Source of the DNA: Mucidula mucida
Taxonomy: Eukaryota; Basidiomycota; Agaricomycetes; Agaricales; Physalacriaceae
Length of the DNA stretch: 64,000 nucleotides
NCBI GenBank assembly: GCA_015501055.1
Contig: JADNYV010000006.1
Span: 186,001-250,000, forward strand
Direction: 5' to 3'
Below, piece by piece: positions 36,636 to 48,708 of this stretch (its first letter is position 1; each line of letters starts with the position of its first letter). The notes below the pieces were generated by a model. The model was not told the origin of the DNA. It did no database searches and was given only the letters and a program-made list of their open reading frames with translations. The position numbers and the translations under genes are program-made.

Positions 36636-38857
36636 TCAGTGCTGTAATATCTCTAGTCTCTCCCTGACTTGCTCCATATCCGGTCTCGTCGCGCTATCTC
36701 TCCTCCAACAATCCTGCATCAACGCCCACAACTCATCAGACAAAGCCACATCCTTAGGCCGACTTGGGATCGTCTTTTTACTGATGACATTGAGAATCAC
36801 CATCACCTCCCGCTTGCATTCACTCCAAGGTCTCTTTTCCGTGATCAACTCCAGCATCGACATGCCATAGGAGTACACATCGGTTTTCTTTGTTGGAGAA
36901 GTTACCGCCAACTCGTTATCGGTCGAGTCGATTAGTTCTGGGGCCAACCAGCGAGCGTTCCCAGTGTTCGATGTTGTCAGAGTCGTTGATACCGATTCAT
37001 TAGTGACATCCTCTATCACCTTTGCAACACCAAAGTCGGAAATACACGGCGTACCCTGTAGTTCGACGATTGGATGGAGTTCTTCTAGGATACAGAGAAA
37101 TGTGCATACTTACGTCCTGCAGGACCAAGATATTCGCCTAGAGACATGTTGGGAACAGTGTCCGTAGATCGCTGTAATAACTCACGCATTTGACTAGAAG
37201 AGTCAGTATGATTGACGTGAGGCCCAGGCTACTAGTTCACGCACCATTTCCGTGTACGACGCCTACATCATGAAGGTATTCCAGGCCCTTGGCTGCGCCA
37301 AGTAACTAGAGTGAGCTTTGAGGTCCGCTCTTAAGACAATCCGACGCATAGCTCACTAGGAACGTCTTATTGGCATTTGGATACTCTTTGACATAACTGT
37401 TTAAAATCGCAAACAGTCGGACATGACACTGTGGAGGATGTTGAACTCACGCAAGGACATCTCCGTTCTCTTGCCAAGGCGATACCTACAGAAAGACCTT
37501 AGTTTGATTGCAGCTGAAGCAAGGTTACTACACGTCACCATGTGTACGTTCCATCCAATGTCTGTGCATATACCATAGAACGGCAATATGTTCTCGTTCT
37601 TCAGAGTATCCCACACTCTGATTTCGCGCTCAAATCGCTGAAGAGAGCATGAAAAGGATGAAACACTCAGAGATTGCGGACTGACTTTCTTTCCTTTAGG
37701 ATCGGATGTCCTGATGTTTCTCAAACATTTGAGGGCGACCTGACCCGTTCGACAGACGTAAATAGAAGATAAGCAGGAACAAACGCCACCTTTCCTCCGT
37801 TAAGCCATTTACCCTCCCAAACATCGCTGTATGGCCCTCCTGAGAACGCAATGTCCCCAACCTTGGTGACTTCGCCGTCCAGAATCTTCACCGTAGGTGG
37901 AATACCTGTAAACTCGTGAAGGGCTGTAAGACCTGCTTCATACTGTTGGTAGCGTTTTTGACGTTCCGGCTCAGTTAGAGTATGTTCTGAGTTGCTAGAT
38001 TGTGCGTCACGAAGATTCATTAGCTCCTACGAGAGAACAAGTCAAAAGGGGAATCAATAGTGCAAAGCAGACGAACCCTTTGACCATCCTCCATTATAAT
38101 CTCTGCAACACGTTCTCCTTGATTCTGCATCGCGACTACATGCCCTAGTTCGACTCTGTCTCCCAAGATTCGGAGGAGAAGTTCTTTCTGTTCAGCCATT
38201 TCGCGCTGGAAGAGCTTTTGCGCATCATCCAGGTGGGTAGCGTGAATGATATGAGCACTATAGAAATCAGGACTAGAAAATCAGAAATAATCTATCACGT
38301 ACTTCACATTGAATCGGCTTATTGCGGCGTTCAACTCATGCTCAGAGGTATCAATTCCCTTGGAAATACGCTCCGCTTTCCCTGTAATGATGTTGCCCCA
38401 TCAAATGAGATCGTATAACGCGAACATGGACTGACAGTATCGCTGTACAAGATTGTAAGCAGCATACTTCCTTGTACGTTTATGAGTCCTTTCCAGGACA
38501 CTGAAAGGAATTGAGCACCGCGATAGTGATGTATGCGAGTCTCATCATACGCAGTGAGCTCGTCAATAGTCGTTTGAAGTTCATGCCCAGCGAGTTTGCC
38601 ATTCTGCGACAAGTCTTGTATAGTATTATGTAGCTGAGTGCAAGAGTTCGCCATCCGTTTTGATTTCTCCTACATTGACACGTCTGAGAAGACGAGGTAT
38701 GTACTACGCAATGGCTGCGTACCTTGTAGATTTGAGTTTGCTCAGAGAAGTCGACAATTTCCTTGACAAGAGCGGCAGCAGTGCCAGCCAAGGGTACGCC
38801 AGCGACATTTCCGGCAAATTCTAGAGCACCCAGAGCGACTCTGGTTGATCCTTTCAT
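36636..38857 (-). CDS. TKL-type kinase with N-terminal MLKL-like helical bundle
   Basis: About 530 residues in a dozen small exons. The N-terminal part is all-helical: ALEFAGNVAGVPLAGTAAAL, IVDFSEQTQIYK, RMANSCTQLHNTIQDLSQNG, LQTTIDELTA, then KAERISKGIDTSEHELNAAI. This pattern matches the four-helix bundle annotated as MLKL_NTD/HeLo-like in many agaricomycete proteins. A linker helix (FQREMAEQKELLLRILG) precedes the kinase domain. Kinase motifs: Gly loop FSGGPYSDVWEG, VALKCLRN with the ATP-binding Lys, NILPFYGICTD, catalytic loop VVHGNVKCANILV, DFG in ISDFGVAKV, RWLAPELI and DVYSYGMSMLELITEKRPW. The catalytic Asp of HRD/HGD is Asn here (HGN), so activity is doubtful. The exon junction in the loop (around 37245) should be confirmed. 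The ATG at 38857 opens the bundle; an in-frame ATG lies at 38938. Confidence 0.72.
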
Positions 38858-38956
38858 GGTCGGAGCCTGGAAGAAGACGCGAGTCGCCGAACGGAAGCAA
38901 TATTCATCGATCGAAGCCCTAACCCAAGTCGCTCCCACCCCTTACACCTAACAATC

Positions 38957-40251
38957 ATGTCGAACGCTCGGAATCGCAAAAGACGACATTCAACCGCATT
39001 CTCTGAACAGCCAATAAACGGCGAACAGGATGCTGAGCCCAAAGAGGACACACCACCAGTCGACGGAGACAATGCCCAGTCCTCTAACGGCGTCGTCTTG
39101 GACGAAGAGCAGGAGGAATTAATAAGGAATGCGGTCCGGGAAGAACATGTGGAAAGTGAGTATTCGACGCGTCTTAATCTCTCACAATATTCAAACAAGC
39201 AGGCTTGGATCAATTGGCACATACTACTCGCCGTAAAATGTCTCTGATACGCGAAGTGGATCTCAACGAGCAAGGTCAGAGCTGGTTTCCTTCCCTTAGA
39301 GTTTGATTGCTCAAGGCGTATTTGTAGAGTTTTCCCGTCAACTTCAGGACTCGATGCAACAGTACTATCTGACTCGCCAAGCGTTGGCTCAGAGGCGACT
39401 ACCCAAGGAAAATTATGTGGCTTTGGATAACTCTCATCCTCCAGATACTCGGGCTCTCCTTGCACGTATCGCTTCTCTCATGGAGGACCGCGTGCGGTGC
39501 GGCGAAGAGAAAGTCAATCTGGCCCAAACTATGCAGGAAACGGTAGCGTCCCCGGACTCATCTATGTCTTATTGCTGATTTTGGGCACAGATAGAGCGTC
39601 AGATTCGGCTTCTTGAGTATTATATATCAGATCAAGAGAATGCTATCCGCTCGGAGTCAAGTCATGGCACAATATTACCACCCATCTCTATGCCTGACAA
39701 ATGGATTCGCCACATACATACCGCCGTTAGCCCCATAAGCGATGAGGAACCTGAAGTCCCTCCCGAGCAAGCACCCAATAACAGTGGCGCTCTGAAGATT
39801 ACAGTCCCCGGAGTAGCGCGCACCATCCAAGGCCCCGAATTGCCCAGCGACGATGTCCCTGATGCACCGAAACCAAAAATTACCTTGTACATCCCTCAAT
39901 CTGGCGTCGACGAGCCTAAATACTGTATTTGCCAACAAGTCTCGTTTGGAGAGGTATGTCGCGACTCTGAATTTACTTGCATTGCTCAGTAGAGACCGTT
40001 TAGATGATCGGGTGTGACAATATGGCGTGTAAGATTGAATGGGTATGTATGCACGTCTCTTGTTGATTGTGTATTTTGTCTAACGTTTATAGTTCCACAT
40101 CGGATGTGTGGGTCTCACCGAGGCACCAACGTCGGTGAAATGGTATTGCGATGATTGCAGGAAGGGCCGTTTTACCAGCAGCAATGGCGGAGGCGCCAAC
40201 CGAAAGCGGGCGGGCAAGAGGAAGAGAAAAGCTGATGAGGCGTATCGTTAG
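38957..40251 (+). CDS. ING-family PHD-finger chromatin protein
   Basis: Subunit of a histone acetyltransferase or deacetylase complex. Six exons, 38957-39155, 39203-39274, 39316-39542, 39591-39953, 40004-40042, 40093-40251, join to 352 residues. The C-terminal PHD finger has all zinc ligands: YCICQQVSFGE, MIGCDNMAC, then FHIGCVGLTEAP and WYCDDCRKG. It reads H3K4 methylation in this family. The N-terminal helical ING part (SLDQLAHTTRRKMSLIREVD and VFVEFSRQLQDSMQQYYLTR) is present but diverged. The tail is basic (RKRAGKRKRK). Yng1, Yng2 and Pho23 are the yeast relatives; I cannot choose among them. Confidence 0.82.
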
Positions 40252-40355
40252 GTGTACTTATCATTAGTGTATTGGGTGCCTACGCATTTTTGGAGGCGTC
40301 TAGATCAGAATCCCGGAATGGCAAGTGCATCATTTTTATCTTCCTCCCGGTCACC

Positions 40356-43300
40356 ATGGCCGACCTGTTCTCGTTCCTCGATAATGTACCGGATGAAAAG
40401 GACGATGTGGAAATGGCGGTTGATCTCCCAGAACCGACCGTCAAAAAGCGCAAGGTTGACGAGCAAAACGGCAATCTCGGGCAAGAGCCGCATTCTGTGC
40501 AAAACGACGAACCGGCGGGGAAAAAAGCTCGAATAGAGGCGGCCAATCCGGTCGTTTTGGACGAGTTTGAGACCGAGGCGAAACGAGAAGTAGCTGCGAG
40601 CGCTGGTCTGCAGGGAAGTGTAGAGGAAGGGGCACGGTTGGAACTTCGACATCAGGTGCATTTGACGAGCAAACAAACAAGGATCTCGACTTACTTTGCT
40701 GTAGGTTCGCCACCAAGTCGCAGTGCCGCCCGACTACCACTATGTACCCATAACACAACATGTTCCGCCTGCAAAACCTGATCGCGAGTACAGTTTCGAA
40801 CTGGATCCTTTCCAACGGGTGTCGGTCTATGCCATTCAGCGGAATGAAAGCGTCTTGGTCTCTGCCCACACGAGCGCTGGAAAGACTGTCGTTGCAGAGT
40901 ACGCCATCGCCCAGTGTTTGAACAGGAAACAGCGCGTCATCTACACAAGTCCTATAAAGGTCGGCTATCCTTCATTTGTGCACTACAAAATATTCATTTC
41001 AGTAGGCTCTGAGTAATCAAAAATACCGCGACATGCTTGCAGAATTCGGCGACGTAGGCCTTATGACTGGAGACGTTACAATAAATCCCTCAGCTACCTG
41101 TCTGGTAATGACAACAGAAGTAAGCGCTCATCGAGACTCACAACACCTTGTTTATCATCTCTTCAGATTCTACGATCTATGCTGTACCGTGGTTCTGAAA
41201 TCATGCGCGAAGTAGCCTGGGTCGTCTTTGACGAAATTCACTACATGCGCGACAAGGAGCGCGGTGTCGTCTGGGAAGAAACAATCATCCTTCTTCCCCA
41301 CACAGTCCGCTACGTTTTCCTGTCAGCAACAATTCCCAATGCTATGCAGTTCGCGGAATGGATATGCAAATCGCACGATCAACCTTGTCATGTCGTTTAC
41401 ACCGACTTCCGACCAACACCGTTGCAGCACTATCTCTTTCCTAGTGGGGGCGAGGGCATCTACCTAGTCGTGAACGAGAAGGGCGAGTTCAGAGAGGACA
41501 ATTTCACAAAAGCTATGGGCCAACTACAGGCGAGCGCTGGTGAAGACCCCGCCGATCCCAACGGTGGATCTAAGGCCAAAAAGTGGAAGACGAAAAAAGG
41601 CGGCAACAAGGGACCGACAGATATCGCTCGAATCGTCAAGATGATCATGAGTGGCAATTTCCATCCCGTCATTGTCTTCTCGTTCAGCAAACGCGACTGC
41701 GAAGGACATGCCCTTGCGATGGGCAAGTACGAATTCAACAACCAGGATGAACAGGATCAGGTCACTGCCATATTCACCAATGCCATCGACAGTCTTTCCG
41801 ACGACGATAAGCAGCTCCCTCAAATATCAAACCTCCTCCCATTACTCCGACGCGGCATAGGTATCCATCACAGTGGTCTTTTGCCCATCTTGAAGGAGGT
41901 TATTGAGATTATCTTCCAGGAGGGTCTTGTCAAGGTCCTCTTCGCCACAGAAACCTTCTCTATAGGTCTGAACATGCCCGCGAAAACCGTTGTCTTTACT
42001 GGGACGCGAAAATTCGACGGACGCGAGCAGAGAAATTTGTCCTCTGGCGAGTACATTCAAATGTCAGGTCGTGCTGGTCGACGTGGGCTGGACGATCGTG
42101 GTATGGTGATTTTGATGTGTGACGAGAAACTGGAACCCAACGTCGCGAAAGAGATGATCAAAGGTCAAGCCGACCGCTTGGACTCTGCTTTTCATATCGG
42201 GTACAACATGGTGATGAACCTTATGAAAGTGGAAGGGATTAGTCCTGAATACATGTTGGAGCGGTGCTTCTTCCAGTTCCAAAGTAGCGCCGGAATACCT
42301 CAACTAGAAGCCGGTATGTTATTCTTTTGTACCATCTGTAATTCACAATTTGAAGGAGCTCTCAGAGTTGAAGAAGGAGGAGGAGAACCAGCGTTCTATG
42401 AGCATCCCAGACGAGGTTCTTGTCGCTCAATATTACGATCTTCGCCTTCAACTGGACCAGATGACGGGCGACATGCGGGACGTTATCACACATCCGACTT
42501 ATTCTCTTCCTTTCCTACAGCCTGGTCGATTGGTGAAGGTTAAATACCAGGATCTCGACTTCGGGTGGGGTATCATAATCAACTATCAAAAACGTGCACC
42601 ACCAAAGGTATGCTCTTATTTACTACATAGTCGTTTCTCTTACATAGTTCACGTAGAATCGACCTATGCCCAAAGCGGAAGAGCTTCCCCCACACGAACA
42701 GTATGTCATCGACGTTCTCTTGAATTGCGCGCCGGGAGGAACTGTACCAAAGGACCGAACGAATATCACGCCAACTCCAGGCGGGGTGTTACCTTGTCCT
42801 CCTCACACAAAAGGCGTTGCTCTGGTGGTGCCAGTTCTATTGGCTACGATTCATGGGATAAGCCACCTCCGCATTAAACTAGCGAAAGACCTACGCCCCG
42901 ATGCTGCGCGACAGACGGCTTGGAAGAGTGTACTCGAAGTTCATCGTCGCTTCCCCGATGGCGTACCTCTTCTCGATCCAATTGAGAACATGAACATCAA
43001 GGACGACAAGTTCAAGGCGTTAGTCAAGGTCCGTTTCTTTCGTAGAGTTGCGAGTCACCTTGAACAATTTTTGTTCTAGAAAATCGAAGCCATGGAAGAC
43101 AAGCTGTACAGCAGCCCGCTGCACAAGGATCCGCGACTGCCAGAATTGTACACGCTCTATTCCAACAAGCGAGATGCCCAGGAACGCGTCCGTGCATTGA
43201 AAAAACGGATACAGTCTACGCATGACGTGCTTCAACTGGAGGAGCTCAAGTGCCGAAAACGCGTTCTACGACGATTAGGGTTCACCACTTCCGCTGATAT

Positions 43301-43927
43301 CGTCGATGTCAAGGGCCGAGTTGCTTGCGAGATCAGTACCGGTGATGAACTATTGCTCACCGAGCTTATCTTCAATGGCGTTTTCAACAACCTAACTCCG
43401 GAGCAATGTACGGCATTGTTGAGTTGTTTCGTCTTTGATGAAAAGGCGAGTCCTGTCGGCGCTGTAATTGAGATGATCTAACCATTCAGTAGAGCGAGCA
43501 TCAGACCAAACTGAAAGAGGAGCTAGCAGCACCTCTCCGTGTTCTGCAAGAAATGGCCCGTCGTATAGCGAAGGTTTCCAAAGAGTCGAAACTCCCGATC
43601 GATGAGGAAACATATGTCAAGTCCTTCAGAGTGGAACTGATGGAGGCGGTCATCCAGTGGTGTCAGGGCGCGTCGTTTTCTGAGATTTGCAAGGTAGGCT
43701 CAACTCCGTTATCTTACGATAGTACCTCTCACGTTTATTAACAGCTCACGGACACTTTCGAGGGAAGTGTTATCAGGGTTTTTCGGCGGCTGGGCGAGCT
43801 CCTTCGCCAGATGGCGCAGGCAGCGAAAGTCATTGGAAACGCCGAGCTTCAGGCGAAATTCGAGAAGGCTTCGGAGCTGTTGGAGCGGCCGAACACTGTC
43901 ATCTTCTGTTCCTCGCTGTATCTTTAG
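40356..43927 (+). CDS. MTR4: Exosome RNA helicase MTR4 (Ski2-like DExH)
   Basis: 3'-5' RNA helicase that feeds nuclear RNAs to the exosome, core of TRAMP-like complexes. Nine exons join to 1059 residues: 40356-40655, 40705-40959, 41006-41119, 41167-42313, 42366-42607, 42657-43028, 43080-43445, 43493-43693, 43745-43927. Motifs: Q-type [20 protein letters not shown], Walker [17 protein letters not shown], DExH as [61 protein letters not shown] and the [15 protein letters not shown] motif. The C-terminal arch/DSHCT region ends in SSLYL as usual. The intron at 43446-43492 uses a GC donor. The N-terminus has a basic nuclear signal (KKRK). Confidence 0.96.
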
Positions 43928-44022
43928 ACGATGTTGTAAGTGTCATTGAATGTGATATTCATTTTTCCCTAGAGTGCCAGAAACGAGATTATATAACATG
44001 GTAAAGAAAGTGTCGTTGCGAT

Positions 44023-46133
44023 TTAGCAACTGCCGACCGAGTTCCACACACCAACTAGAGGGAGATGAGAGCCGAATCGGATTGAAAAAGTGATATGACA
44101 TACCAGATCCGCCAGGAGTGTCGTTCTGAGTCCACCAAGCAGCGGTCCAGAGCTTGCCGCCTGAAAAGAAATCAATGAATGTTGTGGACAGAGATGAACT
44201 ACTAACCGTATGTGACCTGAGATCCTCCGACGTATGCGAGAGTGGCATCCCACGCAGCAACACCAGCGCAGCTTCCACTGCCTGCAGTCGTCGTGGTCGA
44301 TGGCGACGTGGTCGTTGAAGAGGGGACAGTCGTGGTGGGCGTGCCGGAGCTGCCCTGGCCCATGTTGCTCTTGATGTTATCCCACTTGCTGTTGGGGTAG
44401 CTGATGTGGTTCTGTGTCTGATCCAGAGTGCCCAGCACACCGGCGGCGGTGCCAACCAATGAATCGGAGCCGACCTTATCGGTCGACAGCTCCCAGAACA
44501 TCGAGCCGGCGAGGCCCTTGTCGTTGATGTATTGCGCCTTGGTCTTGACAACGTTCGGGGTGTCGTATGAGACGAGCTCCTTCTTAGAAGAGTCGTAGGA
44601 GTAGGACGTGACATCGGTCGAGTTCTCAAAGACGGTAGCGCCGGCGACTAGATGATACATGAGTGCCTTTCAGGCGGCATCCAGAGAGATCCAACTTACG
44701 AGGGAGGGTTTCGTACGAGTAGACACCTGCTTCAATGGTTCCGGGTCCGATCTATCAACCATGATCAGCAAGCTTGCAACCACAGTCAGTTGGAAAAGGA
44801 CGTACACCGGAGTAAGGCTGGCCAATACCATCGGTGTTCTCGAAAGCGCGTCCGTAAAGAGGGATACCTAAGACGAAGTCGTGTGAGCATTCAGCTACGA
44901 ACCTGAGTGGAGAGTGCCGCACCCATGGTAATCTTTGACGCAGTTGCTCCAGCACCAGTGAAGTACTTGATAGCAGCATCAGTGCTGACACCAGTTCTAG
45001 CGCCACCGTAGACGTTAGCCTGGTTGTCCGCGTATGTGAGCCAAGAGCCAGCGTAATCATAAGCCTAAGTAATGCTGTTAACATCATATCCCAATGTCAA
45101 TTGTATCTTGCTCACCATCAAGTTCCAGAAGGTCAAAGCAGAGTTCATCTGAGGAACGACGAGGTTGGCGTAGTTCGCCGGACCAGCAGATACAGCTGCG
45201 GAGAGAATGTAGGGAGTGGAGTCTCCCTTGGAAGACGCTAGGTTGTCGAATGCGGTTCGTAGTTCGGTGAAGAGGTCGGCGAAGCCTTGACCTTGTGCAG
45301 AGTTGGAGGGGTATTCAAAGTCAAGGTCACTAGAGAGCCGTGAGTTTCGGCCAAAGTAAAATGCCATGATAGGTACTCACATGCCATCGAAACCGTAATC
45401 CTCTACCAGCTGAACAGCGTTGGAGACAAAGGTGGCGCGACTCGAAGCAGACGTGACGAAAGAAAAGTGACCTGGGATGGTCATCAGTTACAATACGTTG
45501 ATTGACTGCAGGGATGTTGTATACCGGATTGCGAGTAAGTCCAGCCACCAATGGAAAGGAGGACCTTGAGGTTTCGGTTGGCAAGCTTGATAAGGTAGAG
45601 TTGCTTAAGGCAGCCGTAAAGGTTGTTGCCCGCTTCATCCCAAGAGTCGCTAGGGAAGTGTTTCTATAGGTAAGTGTATGAATATGTTAAGCGACATGTA
45701 GAGTGATGGATAATCATACCTCCTGGTCGGCGTAAGAATCAGTGAGTGAGATAGCGCCAGAATCGGGGGAAACATCCGCGAAGGAATAGAGAATGTCTGG
45801 AGCTATGTCAACGACGATGAACCGTGAGTTTGAAGGTACTTACGAGTGAGGGTGTTGGTAACAATATCAGTCGGTTCTGCAGGCATGATAAGGATACGTC
45901 GAATGCAGCTATGATCACTTACGGAAATTGGCTCCGTAGATGCCCCAGTTGGTGAAGTATGCAATGGAGGCCTTTCCTGTGGCGCGTCGTTGAATACGAT
46001 GCGTAGTGGCATTGGTCTCAGTATCGTATGTCGCCGGAGGCTCCTTATAGTTATCCGGGCGACGCATAACCTCCGTACCAAGTACGGATGATGCTAAGAG
46101 AAGGAGAAGAGGAAGGGCGTGCTTGAACGCCAT
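44023..46133 (-). CDS. Secreted GH18 chitinase with C-terminal chitin-binding module
   Basis: Cleaves chitin in the cell wall or environment. A signal peptide ([19 protein letters not shown]) and a dibasic propeptide-like region come first. The GH18 barrel starts [11 protein letters not shown]. It has [12 protein letters not shown] and the catalytic motif DGIDLDFEYP with the acid Glu, whose codons are split by an intron near 45390. [33 protein letters not shown] and [14 protein letters not shown] follow. A Thr/Ser/Pro linker leads to a CBM5/12-type module ([37 protein letters not shown]) ending VWNSVGSC at 44023. About ten introns, roughly 520 residues. The gene converges with MTR4, 95 bp apart. 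A TATA-like ATTTAAATA reads on the minus strand near 46222-46230. Confidence 0.93.
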
Positions 46134-47227
46134 TATAAAGAATGTGAAGATGGCTGAAAAGACGGCGGATGCGTCCTGTGAATGTGGGCGCTTGGGAAAT
46201 CTCTCGAGGACCTCGCAGTCTATTTAAATGGGAGCATCCGTCGGAGCCATGCTTTCTCGGTATGGAAACCAGAGAGCCTTGTGCTGAGGTGAGGAACGTT
46301 CATATGGACAATGAAATGCGTGATACGACGCAACCCCAAATGGAGGAGGCCGGGGCTTTGAGGGCAGTTACTGTAGATGCAAAACACACGAACGCATGGT
46401 TCCAAGTTAAGAAGCTGCACAGGAGGAAGAGGACAATCCGCGAAGATAAGGCAGGCAGTGCCAAACATGGTCCGAGAAGATCAACATTAGTTATCCTCAG
46501 ACATCGCAACGTTGGCGATAGGACAGATAAGAACCTGTAGAGCAACTTCTTTCGTTTCGGCGAGATGACAGGCACGTAGCGAAGAGACAAATAGAGCTGA
46601 TGTCCTGGATGACGAGAATTCTGACGGAGACAACGCATGGTCGTATTCGCCACTGTCGCCAGCCATCAATCATGCGAGGCCCTAGTATCATCACACGACC
46701 CATAGGGGATACGAGATATTTTTCAGTGTAAGAAGGACTTTGATGTTTCAACTCGTTGCGCAGAGGTAGCGTGCTTCGTTCTCGAGTAGTAGCGCTGAAG
46801 CTGATCGCATTGCCTAGCCCTAGGTTGAGCTTGTGCAATACAAGCACGAGCATAGCGAAATTGGCCGAATAAACAGCCGAGATTCAACCTAGAAACAGGA
46901 TATCGACGGGTCGCGCGACCAGCAGGTGAGACAGCCGTTCATGTGGTTGAAATCTCTACGTCGTACGGAGCGTGAAACTAGCACGCATGCTCCTAGACTG
47001 AAACGGTGTCTGTGCATCAATTCGTCTTCAAGAGGCCTGTGATAACTTGTGCGTCCTGACTTACAGTGATTTTGGCTTGGTGAAGCAAGAGAGGAAGCAA
47101 TGGACCATGCGTCATGCCACGCATGTGATGATTCGGGCCTTCAACCGTATCAAATTGACAAGAGTGCAAAAAAGGTAATACTCTGGCAAGTGCAGCATTT
47201 GAACGCAAGATTACAATAGAAGAAACA
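46134..47227. other. Intergenic stretch, 1.1 kb, chitinase upstream region
   Basis: Between the chitinase start and the RPN8 stop, both on the minus strand. It should hold the chitinase promoter. Open frames here look random in composition. No repeat, RNA gene or mobile element recognised. Confidence 0.4.
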
Positions 47228-48417
47228 TCATGAACCCTTCTCCTTTTCACTGTCCTTTCCATCTGTCTTTTTCTCTGCCTTTGACTTTTCAGTCTCCTTC
47301 TTTGCATTCTCCTTCACCTCCAGTTTCTCCTCGGTATCCTCTTTGCCTATTGTCGCCTTGTTGTCGACCAGGGCATGTAGAGCTATGACTGCCCGCAGCA
47401 GGCTGCTCATGTAGACAACCAATAGCTCATCATTCGCACTACTTGCGAAACTCTTCGTAGTCTCCGGCTCCGACAAGTCCGGCAGGAGGTTCAGTGCATC
47501 CTGCAGATAGTAAACAATCTGATGGTTCACAGGCATTTTGCCTGTTGAGACGTCGACGAGATATCGTTGAAGGTCGGATAAGCGGGAGGAGAGGCCTTGG
47601 AGGGAGGAGAGCTGTTCGGCGACGCGAGTTGCGAGAGTGGTTGTTGTTGAATCCTTGATATCCCGGAGCAGGTGTTCGACGCCAATCTCTTCCGCCTCTT
47701 CGGCTTCAATAGCAGATGGGACGTGAAGAAATGTTTTCCTTGTTTCCGTACCATCCTAAGTAAACCTGATATATCAATAAATCACAAAGACAGCGAAAGA
47801 ACTTACATCCTTGATCTCCTCTACGGCGAAATAAGCGTCTGTTGGGATTCCCACTGTTGATGGTCGCACGTCAACAATGACCATGACTGGTCGCGCAATA
47901 AATTTCTTGAATAGGTCGTTGATTTCCTGATCACTCGCGCGTAGCTTTGGTCCGGAATGGTACCATCCTATCATGCGTTCCTTTGCTATAAACCGTACAA
48001 GTTAGACGGAGGCGGTCAATAAGAAGTGAATACCTACCGTTCACCTTCTTGAACATTTCATACATTCCCTGTATGTAATTGTGATCTAAAAACCATGTCT
48101 TGCTATCTTTCTCATCCTCTTCGAATGGAATGCCAAACGAGTTGGCCACGTTGATTGTGCGCCCGTTGTCCTGGCCGAGCAGTACGCCCACGACGCGTTT
48201 CTGAGAATTTCTCGAAACAGCACGAGCATGATGGTCCGCGACAGATAGCAAGACGAGGGGATGGACGACTGACAGCGAGGTTGAGGAAGGGTCGGGGTTA
48301 ATTGGGCGGCAGACGACGTACTGACTGTAGTGTTTGCCAAGACTGTGAGCTAGTCTGGATAAGTACTTTGCAGCTGTTTCAACTGTCAACACACCTGTTC
48401 AGTTGTACTAGCCACCA
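47228..48417 (-). CDS. RPN8: 26S proteasome regulatory subunit RPN8
   Basis: Non-catalytic MPN-domain partner of RPN11 in the proteasome lid. The MPN core is [60 protein letters not shown] and [20 protein letters not shown]. The last motif lacks the JAMM metal ligands, which distinguishes RPN8 from RPN11. Later helices ([39 protein letters not shown]) and a Lys/Glu-rich tail follow. The first exon is probably the ten bases from the ATG at 48417, spliced to IVHPLVLL or to a short extra exon; this 5' structure is uncertain. Confidence 0.9.
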
Positions 48418-48708
48418 TCGCGAACTAAAGAGAAATGTAGATCAGCAGACGATGACGAGCGGAGGACGCGACGCGCGTTTAATTGGCTCTGTTTGACTGC
48501 GCCGCTTGTGGCTGTGCTCCATTTTCGCGCTTATGCCATGTGCTGACGAAACAGTTTTGGTCGCGACTGCGGCCGTTCACTGCGCTCTTCTCTGAACTAG
48601 CATCGCCACACATCACCGGTCCTGATATTGAGCTTTCTCTCCTTCAATTTCATTCCACCTCAACCGCTTTCGCTCTAACCGTCTATTTGTATTGAGACTC
48701 ATCCTATC

